64,000 nt of DNA, taken from the NCBI GenBank assembly GCA_964599655.1, contig CAZRGV010000006.1:1-64000 (forward strand). The letters run 5' to 3'. Positions 9,259-18,029 of the stretch are shown here, in pieces (positions within the stretch are counted from its first letter, which is position 1; the number at the start of each line of letters is the position of its first letter). Made by a program: the position numbers and the translations under genes. Source of the stretch: CAZRGV01 sp964599655 (GTDB lineage: Bacteria; Planctomycetota; Planctomycetia; Isosphaerales; Isosphaeraceae). The notes beneath the pieces are model-generated. The model was not told the DNA's origin, did not search any database, and was given only the letters and a program-made list of their open reading frames with translations.

Positions 9259-9846
9259 TTAACCGCGCTTTGGCTTATGCAATTCGCGAGCGAGCCATTG
9301 CTCAGCCTGGAGGCGGCGAGCCTGGATTTCCAGGAAGTCGAGCAGTGAGAACTTGCTCCCTTCGGCCAGTGGGCGGAACCGCGCCTCCCATTGCTTCATC
9401 CTTGCCAGGTGCTTCTCCAACGACCTGACCCTGGCCTGGACAGGGTCTCCTTTGGCCTGGCTCAGGTAGACTTCCGGCTCGGCGAACTGGACGGGATCGT
9501 TCTCGGTTGTCGCGAAGAGCTCGGCCGAGAGCATCCGGTACGACCAGTTGAAAACGACGCTCGACGGATTTGGAACGGGCGCGCCGATCGAGATCGTGTC
9601 GTCGATGATTTCCAGGGCTCGCTGCGCCATTTTCACCTGCGAAACGAAAAGCGGGGCCGGCTCGCCGGGATCTCCGACGTCGAGTCGTCGCTGCTGAGCC
9701 TCGACAACGATCGGTCGCGCCCCTTGAAAGAGCCCAAGCCCCGTCATGGCGGCTAGCAAAAGCAACGCCAATCCTCGCCAGCAGCGGTTTTGTCTCTCGA
9801 GCCGGTCGAGACGCCGCTGGAGAGCTTCAAGTGACGGAGCCTTCAT
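9259..9846 (-). CDS. Membrane-anchored hypothetical protein
   Basis: 195 residues. A short cytoplasmic coiled-coil-like start (EALQRRLDRLERQNRCW) is followed by one hydrophobic segment (about residues 25-42) and an extracytoplasmic helix-rich domain with many Glu/Arg/Leu residues. ATG at 9846 has GGAGG eight bases upstream, which decides the start. It lies between pfp and the HAD gene on the same strand. No family is recognised. Confidence 0.65.
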   Translation of the reverse strand: MKAPSLEALQRRLDRLERQNRCWRGLALLLLAAMTGLGLFQGARPIVVEAQQRRLDVGDPGEPAPLFVSQVKMAQRALEIIDDTISIGAPVPNPSSVVFNWSYRMLSAELFATTENDPVQFAEPEVYLSQAKGDPVQARVRSLEKHLARMKQWEARFRPLAEGSKFSLLDFLEIQARRLQAEQWLARELHKPKRG

Positions 9847-9947
9847 GGTGACATCCTCCGATCGGTCCGCGCCCGCGTTCGAGGCCGCCATCACGCGAAA
9901 CGGAGCGGCTTCGCGGTCCCAGAACTCACTGGGATGGAACCTCGCGT

Positions 9948-10838
9948 TCACTTCCAGGGTGGTGTTCTCGGCAAACGTTTCTCGAACCGGGCGACCTGCT
10001 CGTCCATGTACGATCCGGCATACGTACCCCCGAAAAAGCGGGGCAGGGCCTCTTCGAAAAATCGTTGCCAAGACTCGTCTTCCCGACCGGGATCAATCGG
10101 GTAGAAGAGGACTCCGTTGGCCTTCGCGGCATTGAAGTCGCCTGGGGCGTCGCCAACCATCAGGACCTTGTCCTTTTCGTAGCGTCCAGAGGTCGCCAGG
10201 GCCAGATGTTCCTTCTTGCTGCCCATCTCCTGCCCGGCGATCAGAGCGACGAGTCGAGCCAAGTCGTGTTCCTGCCACTCCCGCTCGAGGGCCTCGCCCG
10301 GCGTGGCGGAAACGACCATAACGTCGGCCTTTCCAACAAGCGACTCAAGAGACTCGCGCACGAGAGGGAAGGGGGGAACCTCCCGAACCGTCTCCTCGAC
10401 CGCCCGGTTGACGGCTTCGCTCCACTCGTACGTCAGTCGCAGGTCGGGATCACCCGTACGCTCGACCTCGGCCTTGAGGGTCGGATTGCCGAGTTTGGTC
10501 TCGCGCTCCACCCAGGCCCGAAGCCCGAGTAAGGGAGGCACCCGAAACGCCCGACGTCCCACTTCGGGGCGCTCCGCCAGGAAATCGAGCGCCATCAAAT
10601 AGGCGGGGAAGCGATTGGCGCCCCGCCAGTGGGAGTAAAGATTGACGAATTCGGCCGCCTCTCGCGCGAATTTCGACACCGCCGCGAGCCGGAAGTACCG
10701 GATGAAATTGGGGATGAAGCACTCCTTGTGCTTCACTTCCATCGTGTCGAAGGCGCAGCCGTCACTGTCGATGCCGACGAAAAAGTCCTGAGACTTGGCG
10801 AAATCGCGGAGCGGGGCCTGGGGATCGGTCGTCGTCAT
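9948..10838 (-). CDS. HAD-superfamily hydrolase
   Basis: 296 residues. HAD motifs appear in order: motif I DSDGCAFDTM near residue 25 with the nucleophile Asp, motif II as VVSATP, a lysine in GSKKEHL, and motif IV MVGDAPGDFNAA. A long helical cap lies between motifs I and II. Such enzymes are usually phosphatases of small phosphorylated metabolites; the substrate cannot be read from sequence. Start: two ATGs lie 6 bases apart, and the second, at 10838, has GAGAGG at the better distance. The next leftward gene, the membrane-anchored protein, begins 101 bases downstream. Confidence 0.85.
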   Translation of the reverse strand: MTTTDPQAPLRDFAKSQDFFVGIDSDGCAFDTMEVKHKECFIPNFIRYFRLAAVSKFAREAAEFVNLYSHWRGANRFPAYLMALDFLAERPEVGRRAFRVPPLLGLRAWVERETKLGNPTLKAEVERTGDPDLRLTYEWSEAVNRAVEETVREVPPFPLVRESLESLVGKADVMVVSATPGEALEREWQEHDLARLVALIAGQEMGSKKEHLALATSGRYEKDKVLMVGDAPGDFNAAKANGVLFYPIDPGREDESWQRFFEEALPRFFGGTYAGSYMDEQVARFEKRLPRTPPWK

Positions 10839-10964
10839 CGGCATTCCTCTCGGAGTTAATCCGATACCTACCGGCAAGGCCGGGGTACCGCGGCCCATTG
10901 TGTCCTGACACTCCACGATTTCCAAGAGTCTGCCGGCCGGGTCGCGAATTGAGCGTTCGCGGTC

Positions 10965-10973
10965 TGCTATGAT
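10965..10973 (+). promoter_or_regulatory. Possible extended -10 promoter
   Basis: TGC followed by TATGAT fits an extended -10 element (TGnTATAAT) about 120 bases before the kinase start at 11093. No good -35 hexamer stands at 17 bases. A small direct duplication of GTCTTGGAACCGGGCC follows at about 10977-11016. Confidence 0.3.
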
Positions 10974-11092
10974 ATCGTCTTGGAACCGGGCCGGTCGGCG
11001 TCTTGGAACCGGGCCAGTTGGAAACCACGATCCGTAATGCGTGGAAGGGCACCACATTCGTCGGGTCGACGTACGACCAGAGGTTTCGCGCG

Positions 11093-12390
11093 ATGGCGAC
11101 CTTCGAGAAGCCGAAGCCGGCCGAAGAGGTTCCTTCGGATCTCTTGCCGGTTCTACGGAAGTCGGCGATCCTGAGCGATCGTCAGTTCGACGAGGTTCGC
11201 GTGAAGGTTCTGGCTGGCGACTACCCCTTCGACGCCAAGCAGCTCGCGCATCGCCTGGTCAAGGACGGAATCCTGACGACCTATCAGGCCGGCCGCCTGC
11301 TGAAGAACAAGCCGCACGGCATGGCGGTCGGCAAGTACGTCATTCTCGACCGAATCGGGTCGGGGTCGATGGGCCGAGTGTACAAGGCGCACCACCTGCT
11401 CATGGGGCGGGTCGTGGCGTTAAAGATCATTGCCCCGGAAATCGTCTCGAATACCAGGGTCGTCGCCCGCTTTCAACGCGAGATGAAGCTGGTGGGCCGA
11501 CTCGACCACCCGAACGTGGTTCGCGCCTTCGACGCGGACCAACTGGGTAACATCCTGTTTATCGTCATGGAGTACGTTCCGGGAGAAAGCCTCGGACAGC
11601 GGTTTCGTAAGCAAGGGCTGCTGCCGGCCATGGAGGTGATCGACGTCGCGGCCCAGGCCGCGCTCGGCCTTGGGCACGCGCACCAGCAAGGAATCGTCCA
11701 CCGCGACATCAAGCCCTCGAACATTCTCCTGGGCGATGATGGTCGCGTTCGAGTTCTCGACCTCGGCCTGGGTGTTCTGATGGANNNNNNNNNNNNNNNN
11801 NNNNNNNNNNNNNNNNNNNNNNTATCGCCGTGGGCACGGTCGATTACATGTCGCCGGAACAGGCCTGCGGCAAGGATGTCGATGGTCGAAGCGACATCTA
11901 CAGCCTCGGCTGCGCCATGTACCACCTAATCAGTGGGCGTTACGTCTTCCCGGGCGAGTCGCCGATCGACCGGCTCGGCCAGCGGATCAATGGACGCCCG
12001 ACCCCTCTAGGCGACCTGGTTCCGGACTTGCCCGCCGGACTCCCCGAGGTGATGGACCGCCTTCTGGCCAACAAGCCCAAGGATCGCTACCAGACGGCCG
12101 AGGAAGCCGCCGAGGCACTTGAGGCGTTACTGCCGTCGAAGCCACGTCGGTCGTCGCGCCCGGCTCGGGAATCGATCGAACTCGGCGAAGAATCACCGTT
12201 CCCCCAAGTTCGGCTCGACGGGCCTTCGGAACCTGCGGTCGGAGGGATCTTGCCCGAGTATCCTGCCTGGTTCGAACCCATCGCGGGGCTTGCCGAGCAA
12301 TCACCCCGGGGTCTGCTGGTCCTCTTTTTGGCCATGCTTCTCCTCAGCTTCGGCGCCGGCATTCTGACGGCGTTGCTGATCCGCCGTTGA
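11093..12390 (+). CDS. Membrane-anchored Ser/Thr protein kinase, interrupted by an assembly gap
   Basis: About 432 residues. An ~80-residue N-terminal region precedes the kinase domain: IGSGSMGRVY glycine loop, VALKII lysine, HRDIKPSNILL catalytic loop and the LDLGLGVL equivalent of DFG. The activation loop then runs into 38 Ns (11785-11822). Beyond, GTVDYMSPEQA and DIYSLGCAMY continue the kinase, and the protein ends in one hydrophobic segment just before RR. The frame is kept only if the gap is a multiple of three, so 38 is an estimate. The DFG position reads LDLG rather than DFG, a common planctomycete variant. Start ATG 11093 has AGAGG upstream. Confidence 0.85.
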
Positions 12391-12414
12391 ACCAGCCGGC
12401 CATCGTTTAACGGC

Positions 12415-13089
12415 TCAAAGCCCGTCGACTCCCCATCGAAGCACGATCACGACGAACGCGGCCTGGTGTCCCAACAAGGCGGTCCAGATCGGGTTGCGAT
12501 CCGACCGCGGTCGCGTGAGTTCGAAGGCAAGCACGCCCACGATCGTGAGAAACAGTGGCGGGAAGGCCACTGCGGAGATCAGGATCAACGTCCTGGTCAA
12601 CCCGGCCGGACCCGTCAGCACTGTGGCCGCCGATCGTCCTGCCGACCAGGCCATGCCAAGGTTGATCAAGCCAGCCAGCGCGGGAACAACCATGAGAAAG
12701 TGAAAGAGCATCTGTGCGACGATCACGGCATCGCCCGGTGCGCGCCGAAGTGTGTTAAGCATGCCCGCAACGGCGAAGCTTAATCCCAGCACGAACCAGA
12801 GCGCCTGGTTATACTCCGACTGCGTCAGCGCCATTCCTGTTCCAAGCGATTCCGCCAGCGCGAATACGACCTGAACCGAAGCGATCAACCCGCTCGCGTC
12901 CGATCGCTTCGGCGACGAAGCCAGGGCCTTGTCGAGAGAAAAGGCCAGGGCCCACAGACTATGCCCGACGCCGGAAAGGATGACCACACTTCGTGCTTCG
13001 GCCGGCGCCTGGACCACCCCACAACCGAGAGCCGCGAACGCCACTGCCCAAAGCCAATCCCGGACACTCCATCGCGTCGAATCACGCAT
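12415..13089 (-). CDS. Polytopic membrane protein, unknown function
   Basis: 224 residues with about six hydrophobic helices spread over the whole length and no soluble domain. It ends 24 bases from the converging kinase gene and lies 164 bases downstream of the diadenylate cyclase gene on the same strand. No transporter or enzyme signature is recognised. Confidence 0.6.
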   Translation of the reverse strand: MRDSTRWSVRDWLWAVAFAALGCGVVQAPAEARSVVILSGVGHSLWALAFSLDKALASSPKRSDASGLIASVQVVFALAESLGTGMALTQSEYNQALWFVLGLSFAVAGMLNTLRRAPGDAVIVAQMLFHFLMVVPALAGLINLGMAWSAGRSAATVLTGPAGLTRTLILISAVAFPPLFLTIVGVLAFELTRPRSDRNPIWTALLGHQAAFVVIVLRWGVDGL

Positions 13090-13252
13090 TGGTCACAAGG
13101 CGCTCCGTTGCGATGTTGCTTCCTCGAAGCGACTGACGCGAGTGATCATGCTCGCGAGACCTCTTCCGAAGTCGCCGACCGGCACCGACTCGCTTGTCTC
13201 TGTCAGTCGGCGAAGGAGTGGTTGGCGGGTGGCGGACGCTCCCGGCTCGGAG

Positions 13253-14824
13253 TCAAGGCCCATCGGGCGTTGGTTTCGAACCCGCGGGTGTCGATCCAGG
13301 TTGTGACCCCACTGCCAGGGGCTGGAAGGTTACCTGAACTTCTTGTGGCTGGTTTTCAGCCGCTCGCACCGAGGGGGGTAGAGGAGCGAGCTCAACGCGC
13401 AAGGTTTTCGGCAGCTGGTCTTGTCTGACTCCTTGTATGGGAATTCTCCGAGTCTTCACCTCCTCGAGTTCCTTCAAGGCCGACTCGGAACCGATCAGGA
13501 CAATCCTCTCAGGTTTGACGAGCACTCGAACCCCATCGGGCAGTGGCCCCGAAAAGGTCGGCGAAACTGGAATGGAACGTTGCACACGTTGGGCTAGGTC
13601 GAGGGTGATCGTGGACGGTGTGATGCGCGCGACCTCCAGTCCGACGGGAAGCCCGACATTCTCGGACCCGAGCCGGACGACCTGATTCTCGCCCGGCGAC
13701 ATACCCTTGAGACTCAGGGAGACGGTGATCTGCTCCGGATGCGGTTTCAGGTCCTCGATCAAGGGACGAGGCCCCTGGATCTGAAGGTCGACTTGCTCGG
13801 CGGAGACCCACTCCAGTGCCAGATGATCCGGCAAGTCGCGGAAGTCGAGCCGAGCCGAGAGCCCCATAACCGAGACTTGCCGCCCGTAGTAGATTCCCCA
13901 GTAAACCGAGACCGCCAGGAACGTCAGGACGAAGCCGATCAGCTGGCGACGGATCTCTCCACGCCAACCTTTCGACCGGCGCCCCACCTCATTCCAGCCG
14001 AGTTGATCGCCGAGGAGCGCTTCCAGCTCCTGGCGAGTTTCCACCACCTGGACTACCCCACGATGGACGAATGAGACTTCTCCCCGTTCTTCCGAGACCA
14101 CGACAACGACCGCGTCACTCAACTCACAGAGCCCGATGGCGGCCCGATGGCGGGTTCCAAACTCGGAAGGCAGGTCGCGCCTTTGCGTGAGAGGAAGGAA
14201 CGTTCCCACGCGCTCGATCTTGTTGCTCCGGATCAGGGCCGCCCCGTCGTGAACCGGGCTCTCCTTGGAAAAGAGGCTCTCCAGAATCGGCACGCTGATC
14301 TGTCCGCCGAGCGCCACGCCATCACGAACGATCGCTCCGAGCCGGTCGCGGCTCTGAAACACCAGCAAGGCGCCAATCCGCTTCTCGGCCATCCGGAACG
14401 CGGCCTCAACCGCCGCGTGAATCTTGGCGTCCTCGGGTTTGGAAGGCGGACGCCCGAGGATGAGTCGTGCGGGACTGCTCTGGATCAAGACGTCGCGGAT
14501 CTCGTCACGAAACGCCACCACAATGACGAGCACCGACACCGCTGCGAGCCCCTCGAGAAAGCGGCTCGTCAGGATCAGGTTGGACTCGTGGGCCACGGCG
14601 TAGATGATCATGAGGACCAGCAGCGCCGCCGTAACGTGGAGTGTTGTGGTGCCTCGGAAGAGGAGGACCAGCCTCTGGATCAGAAAACTGAGGACCAGAA
14701 CGTCCACGACGTCCAGCCACTTCAAGAAGTAGGGCCAGAGGGGGGTCGAACTCAACGCCGATTCTCCAGTTCGTTGGAGGCCAAGCCGCGAAAGTCTCGT
14801 TCCGGGTGTGCGATCTCGATTCAT
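13253..14824 (-). CDS. Fused diadenylate cyclase and YbbR-domain protein (CdaA-CdaR type)
   Basis: About 523 residues. The first third resembles CdaA: three hydrophobic helices (including LVLMIIYAVA) followed by a DAC domain with the two catalytic motifs SPVHDGAALI and GTRHRAAIG, which bind ATP and metal for c-di-AMP synthesis. After a further hydrophobic helix (IGFVLTFLAVSVYWGIYYG) come YbbR-like repeats, recognisable from the IPVSPTFSGPLPDGV and PIQGV patterns, which fit the extracytoplasmic regulator CdaR. In Firmicutes these are two adjacent genes; here they are one polypeptide. The start is uncertain: ATG 14824 lacks a clear ribosome site. c-di-AMP normally governs potassium and turgor, but no target gene is visible here. 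Confidence 0.88.
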   Translation of the reverse strand: MNRDRTPGTRLSRLGLQRTGESALSSTPLWPYFLKWLDVVDVLVLSFLIQRLVLLFRGTTTLHVTAALLVLMIIYAVAHESNLILTSRFLEGLAAVSVLVIVVAFRDEIRDVLIQSSPARLILGRPPSKPEDAKIHAAVEAAFRMAEKRIGALLVFQSRDRLGAIVRDGVALGGQISVPILESLFSKESPVHDGAALIRSNKIERVGTFLPLTQRRDLPSEFGTRHRAAIGLCELSDAVVVVVSEERGEVSFVHRGVVQVVETRQELEALLGDQLGWNEVGRRSKGWRGEIRRQLIGFVLTFLAVSVYWGIYYGRQVSVMGLSARLDFRDLPDHLALEWVSAEQVDLQIQGPRPLIEDLKPHPEQITVSLSLKGMSPGENQVVRLGSENVGLPVGLEVARITPSTITLDLAQRVQRSIPVSPTFSGPLPDGVRVLVKPERIVLIGSESALKELEEVKTRRIPIQGVRQDQLPKTLRVELAPLPPSVRAAENQPQEVQVTFQPLAVGSQPGSTPAGSKPTPDGP

Positions 14825-15007
14825 CCACGATGCGAGTCGCCGTGAGAACCTTGGAGGGCCATTGAGCGACCGCCCATCGGACCATCCTACGCGAACCGGA
14901 GGCCATCGAATACCAGTCAAGCCATCCTCGAATCTTCGATCAGCCGCCTGATTGCGAACGTCCTTCGACAGGAACCGCGGCGGACCGACGCCCCCTGGTC
15001 GCTCCGT

Positions 15008-15040
15008 TCGCGGAGCCGGCACGACTAACCGGCTCCGCGA
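15008..15040 (-). terminator. Hairpin downstream of the LamG-like gene
   Basis: TCGCGGAGCCGG (15008-15019) and CCGGCTCCGCGA (15029-15040) form a perfect 12-bp stem with a 9-base loop. There is no T tract. It lies 30 bases past the stop of the leftward gene. Confidence 0.5.
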
Positions 15041-15069
15041 GCAACGATCTGGTGGGATTCTCTTCCCGT

Positions 15070-16272
15070 TCAACTCCTCACGAGGAATCGATCGCAGCTC
15101 ATCGTGGAATAATTGCCACTGCCGCTTGAGCCTCCGTTAATAGAAGGCGCGCCGGAGGTTCGATTGGTCCAGCCGGTCTGGGTGTAAGGCCACCCGGTCG
15201 GCTCAGGTGAGCCGTCGGCCCAGACCTTGCCGAGCAACGTGCTGCCTTGCGCCCGGAGACGGAACCAGTACCAGGAACCGAGTTGCCAGGCGAACGGATA
15301 CGAATTGCCGAAGGCGACAAAATCGTTGAGGAACCGGACTTGCTGCTCCTTGTGAAACACGAGGTTATAGCCGAGGCCAGTGGTCGGATCCGTCCGAAGC
15401 CCAATGCCCGCTCGCGCGTAGCCTCCACTCACCCATGAGTCGACGCGAATCCGGGCGAGGACCTCGCCGTCGGAGGGGTAGCTCTTGTCGATCAAGACGA
15501 GCTTCTTCGGGTCGCCGTCTGCCGTGGAAACCTGCGAGACGACACTGCCCGACTCCGTCCAGGTCCCTCCTCGGGTCACCCAGTCGGCGCTTGGTTGGCC
15601 GATCGTAAAGGCGTCATTAAAAACGGCGGTGGCGGAGTTCAGGCTCGTCGCCTGAAACTGACGGAACGAGGTGTTGGCGAAACCTTGTCCCGCCGAGCCG
15701 CCGTGAAGTCCAGACAGCCCCGTTGTCCGTTTCGTCCAACCGACCTGAACGAACGGCCAACTGCTGGGCTCCGAGGTTCCATCCGCCCAGAGCTTGCCGG
15801 ACAGAGTGCTGCCCTGGGCCCGCAGCCGCATCCAGTACCACGAGCCGACCTGCCACGGGAAGGGAAAGACGTTGCCCCAGGTGACGTAGTCGTCGAGGAA
15901 CTGGACATAACGATTTCCGCTGTATTCTCTTAAGACCAGGTTATAGCCGTATCCGGTGGTGGGGTCGGTACGAACACTCAGGCCGGTCCGCGCCATGTCG
16001 CCGATCGACCAGCGATCGACTCGAAGGCAAGTCAGTAGTTCGACGTCCGTCTGATAGTTCGGGTCGCTCAAGAGTAGCTTTTTGGGGTCGCCGACGCTCG
16101 TCGAGACCTGGGCCGCGATCCCTCCCGCCTGGGTCCAGGCTCCCCCTTGCACCGACCAAGCCAACGAAGGCCGACCTCGGTCAAAGTCGTCTTGATACAA
16201 AGGGGGCGTATTGCCGTCCGTGAAAAAACTGTTTGGAAAAAAATCGTTCGGAAAATACGTCTTTGGGAACAT
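15070..16272 (-). CDS. Two-repeat concanavalin/LamG-like protein with YFP-type N-terminus
   Basis: 400 residues, almost entirely two tandem copies of a ~190-residue beta-rich domain. Each copy has an FxRGxPSxxW-type start, a GDPKKLxL strand, an RTDPTTGxGYNLV motif, a GSWYWxRLRAQGSTLxGKxWADG core and a GWTxRTxG end. This matches concanavalin-like (LamG-like) carbohydrate-binding jelly rolls. The first 25 residues are aromatic/proline rich (TYFPNDFFPNSFF) with no signal peptide. An in-frame upstream ATG and GTG exist; ATG 16272 is chosen because GAGAGG precedes it. Surface glycan binding is inferred. Confidence 0.65.
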   Translation of the reverse strand: MFPKTYFPNDFFPNSFFTDGNTPPLYQDDFDRGRPSLAWSVQGGAWTQAGGIAAQVSTSVGDPKKLLLSDPNYQTDVELLTCLRVDRWSIGDMARTGLSVRTDPTTGYGYNLVLREYSGNRYVQFLDDYVTWGNVFPFPWQVGSWYWMRLRAQGSTLSGKLWADGTSEPSSWPFVQVGWTKRTTGLSGLHGGSAGQGFANTSFRQFQATSLNSATAVFNDAFTIGQPSADWVTRGGTWTESGSVVSQVSTADGDPKKLVLIDKSYPSDGEVLARIRVDSWVSGGYARAGIGLRTDPTTGLGYNLVFHKEQQVRFLNDFVAFGNSYPFAWQLGSWYWFRLRAQGSTLLGKVWADGSPEPTGWPYTQTGWTNRTSGAPSINGGSSGSGNYSTMSCDRFLVRS

Positions 16273-16565
16273 CGATTCGATGCCTCTCATGGACGGGTCC
16301 AGCCTCACGGTCGCGTCGATGCCGAACTCGCGTCGGTATCCCATGCGATGCGTTTCCGTTCCGGCCTCATCCACCTTTTACTATCGAGGCACGAATCCCA
16401 TTTTTTCGTGTTTTTTAAGAAAAAACTGAATCGCCGCGCGCAACGCGACGCGATCACAACGCTTAAAACACTCGTCACGCGGCCCGGAGAGGGTAGGAAA
16501 AGGCGAGAATGGGCGGCCGAGATCCCGACGTGAGGTTTGGAAGCGGACGAAACAGACGTGCGCCC

Positions 16566-16603
16566 GAACGCCCCTGGACTCCGACGGATTTCCAGGGGCG
16601 TTC
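16566..16603 (-). terminator. Hairpin downstream of the CobD-like gene
   Basis: GAACGCCCCTGGA (16566-16578) pairs perfectly with TCCAGGGGCGTTC (16591-16603) across a 12-base loop. No T tract follows. It lies 38 bases past the stop of the leftward aminotransferase gene. Confidence 0.5.
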
Positions 16604-16640
16604 CTGGGTTCTCGATTCCCGTGGCACGAGGACGGATCGT

Positions 16641-17867
16641 TCAGCCGGCGGCGTGAACAAGCACCTCGCCGCACTGGGAGGGCGTGGTGGCGAGAAGTTC
16701 CGAAAGGAGCCGGAGCAGTTTGTCGTTCTCGGCGGGGGAGCGAACCGCGAAGCGAAGATGCCCCTGAGTCGGAACGATTTGATCGGGGCCTGTCAGGATC
16801 GAGCCTGGCTCAAGGCCGTGGAAGTTGGAGCACTCACGAGCGAGGATACCCCGTCGAGCCAGGGCCTCGTGGAGCTGGACTGAAGTCCAGGCCGTATCGG
16901 TGAGGCTGACCAAGACCCAATTCGGTCGAGGTGGGGCCGACTTGGGACGATTGCGTTCGGGCCAGACGGGTCGAAGGCCGGGGATCTCCCAGAGTCGATC
17001 CGTGAGCCAGGCGGCCTGGGCACCGATCAGCTCGACGGTTCGTTCCAGGTACTCGTCGTCGTCGAGCGCGGCCAGTAGTGCGGCCTCGGACGCCGAGTCG
17101 ACGCTCCAGGGGTTCTGGAATTGCCGGATGCGATGCACCATGTCGGCCGAAGCCACGGCGTAGCCGACGCGAAGGCCGGGCATGTCGTAGATCTTGGTGA
17201 CGGATCGCAGCACGAGGAGGTTCTTGCGGCTGGCCGCAGCGGTGGTGACGGTTCGCTCGGCCTCGTCTGGGAAGAACGGGAGGTATGCCTCATCCACCAC
17301 GACGAGAAGGTCTTGCGAGTCGTCGACTCTGGCCAGAAGCCGGTCGCGTTCCCAGGCGTGGCCAAGTGGACTGACCGGATTGCCTGTCCAGTAGATACCT
17401 CGGGCCGATCGGGGAAGAAAGTCGACGGACCAGGCCAGCGCGTGTCGGCTCCAGGCCTCGGTTCGAAGCTCGTTCAGGGTCGAGGCGCGGCGGTACTCGC
17501 TGTAGATCGGCTCGACAAGGTGGGAAAGCGGCATCTTGGGATCGCCCAGATCCTGGGCGTGCATCCGCAGCGCCTCTCGAAGGGACTGAGCGATGAGGCT
17601 GATCAACTCGCTGGTGCCGGCTCCCACGACGACGTGATCGACGGGCACACCATGTCGTCTCGCCAGCCGCTCGGTCAGTCGAGGACAGCCTGGCTCGGGG
17701 TACTCGTGAGCCCGGTCGATGGCTTTTCGGGCGGCCTCGACGGCGGCCCGGGGCGGTCCGAGCGGGTTGAGACTCACGGAGAAGTCGAGCAGGGGGCGGT
17801 CTCCCAACCTGAGGCGCCTGCGGACTCCGTACTGGTTCCCTCCATGCTGAATCGGGCTGCTCGTCAC
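16641..17867 (-). CDS. CobD/HisC-type PLP-dependent aminotransferase-fold enzyme
   Basis: 408 residues, fold type I. HGGN near the N-terminus is typical of threonine-phosphate decarboxylase (CobD/CobC), which makes the aminopropanol phosphate arm of cobalamin. Also visible are GAGTSELI (PLP phosphate binding), VVVDEAYLPF (PLP-ring Asp), and SVTKIYDMPGLRVGY with the PLP lysine. Histidinol-phosphate aminotransferases share the later motifs, but the HGGN start favours CobD. No other cobalamin gene is in the window, so the pathway is not supported by context. Confidence 0.8.
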   Translation of the reverse strand: MTSSPIQHGGNQYGVRRRLRLGDRPLLDFSVSLNPLGPPRAAVEAARKAIDRAHEYPEPGCPRLTERLARRHGVPVDHVVVGAGTSELISLIAQSLREALRMHAQDLGDPKMPLSHLVEPIYSEYRRASTLNELRTEAWSRHALAWSVDFLPRSARGIYWTGNPVSPLGHAWERDRLLARVDDSQDLLVVVDEAYLPFFPDEAERTVTTAAASRKNLLVLRSVTKIYDMPGLRVGYAVASADMVHRIRQFQNPWSVDSASEAALLAALDDDEYLERTVELIGAQAAWLTDRLWEIPGLRPVWPERNRPKSAPPRPNWVLVSLTDTAWTSVQLHEALARRGILARECSNFHGLEPGSILTGPDQIVPTQGHLRFAVRSPAENDKLLRLLSELLATTPSQCGEVLVHAAG

Positions 17868-17994
17868 GGGCCAATGTCCCTTTGATCGCCCCCCGGCAAT
17901 TCTCTTTCAGAGGTGGTCATGGGAGGCGTGGTCTCGGTTCTCGAAGGATCGGGTGAGGACGGATTCGAACGACGGTCCCTGGGGAGGACCGGGC

Positions 17995-18017
17995 GATGGC
18001 CGCGAAACGCGGTCATC
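17995..18017 (-). terminator. Hairpin after the epimerase gene
   Basis: GATGGCCGCG and CGCGGTCATC form a 10-bp stem with one G-T mismatch around an AAA loop, 13 bases beyond the stop of the leftward gene. No T tract. Confidence 0.35.
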
Positions 18018-18029
18018 TCGAGCCGCCAG

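Noticed and set aside
14825..15073. 83-residue extension of the diadenylate cyclase
   Set aside because: Arg/Pro-rich and non-conserved; it would run across the terminator-like hairpin of the preceding gene.
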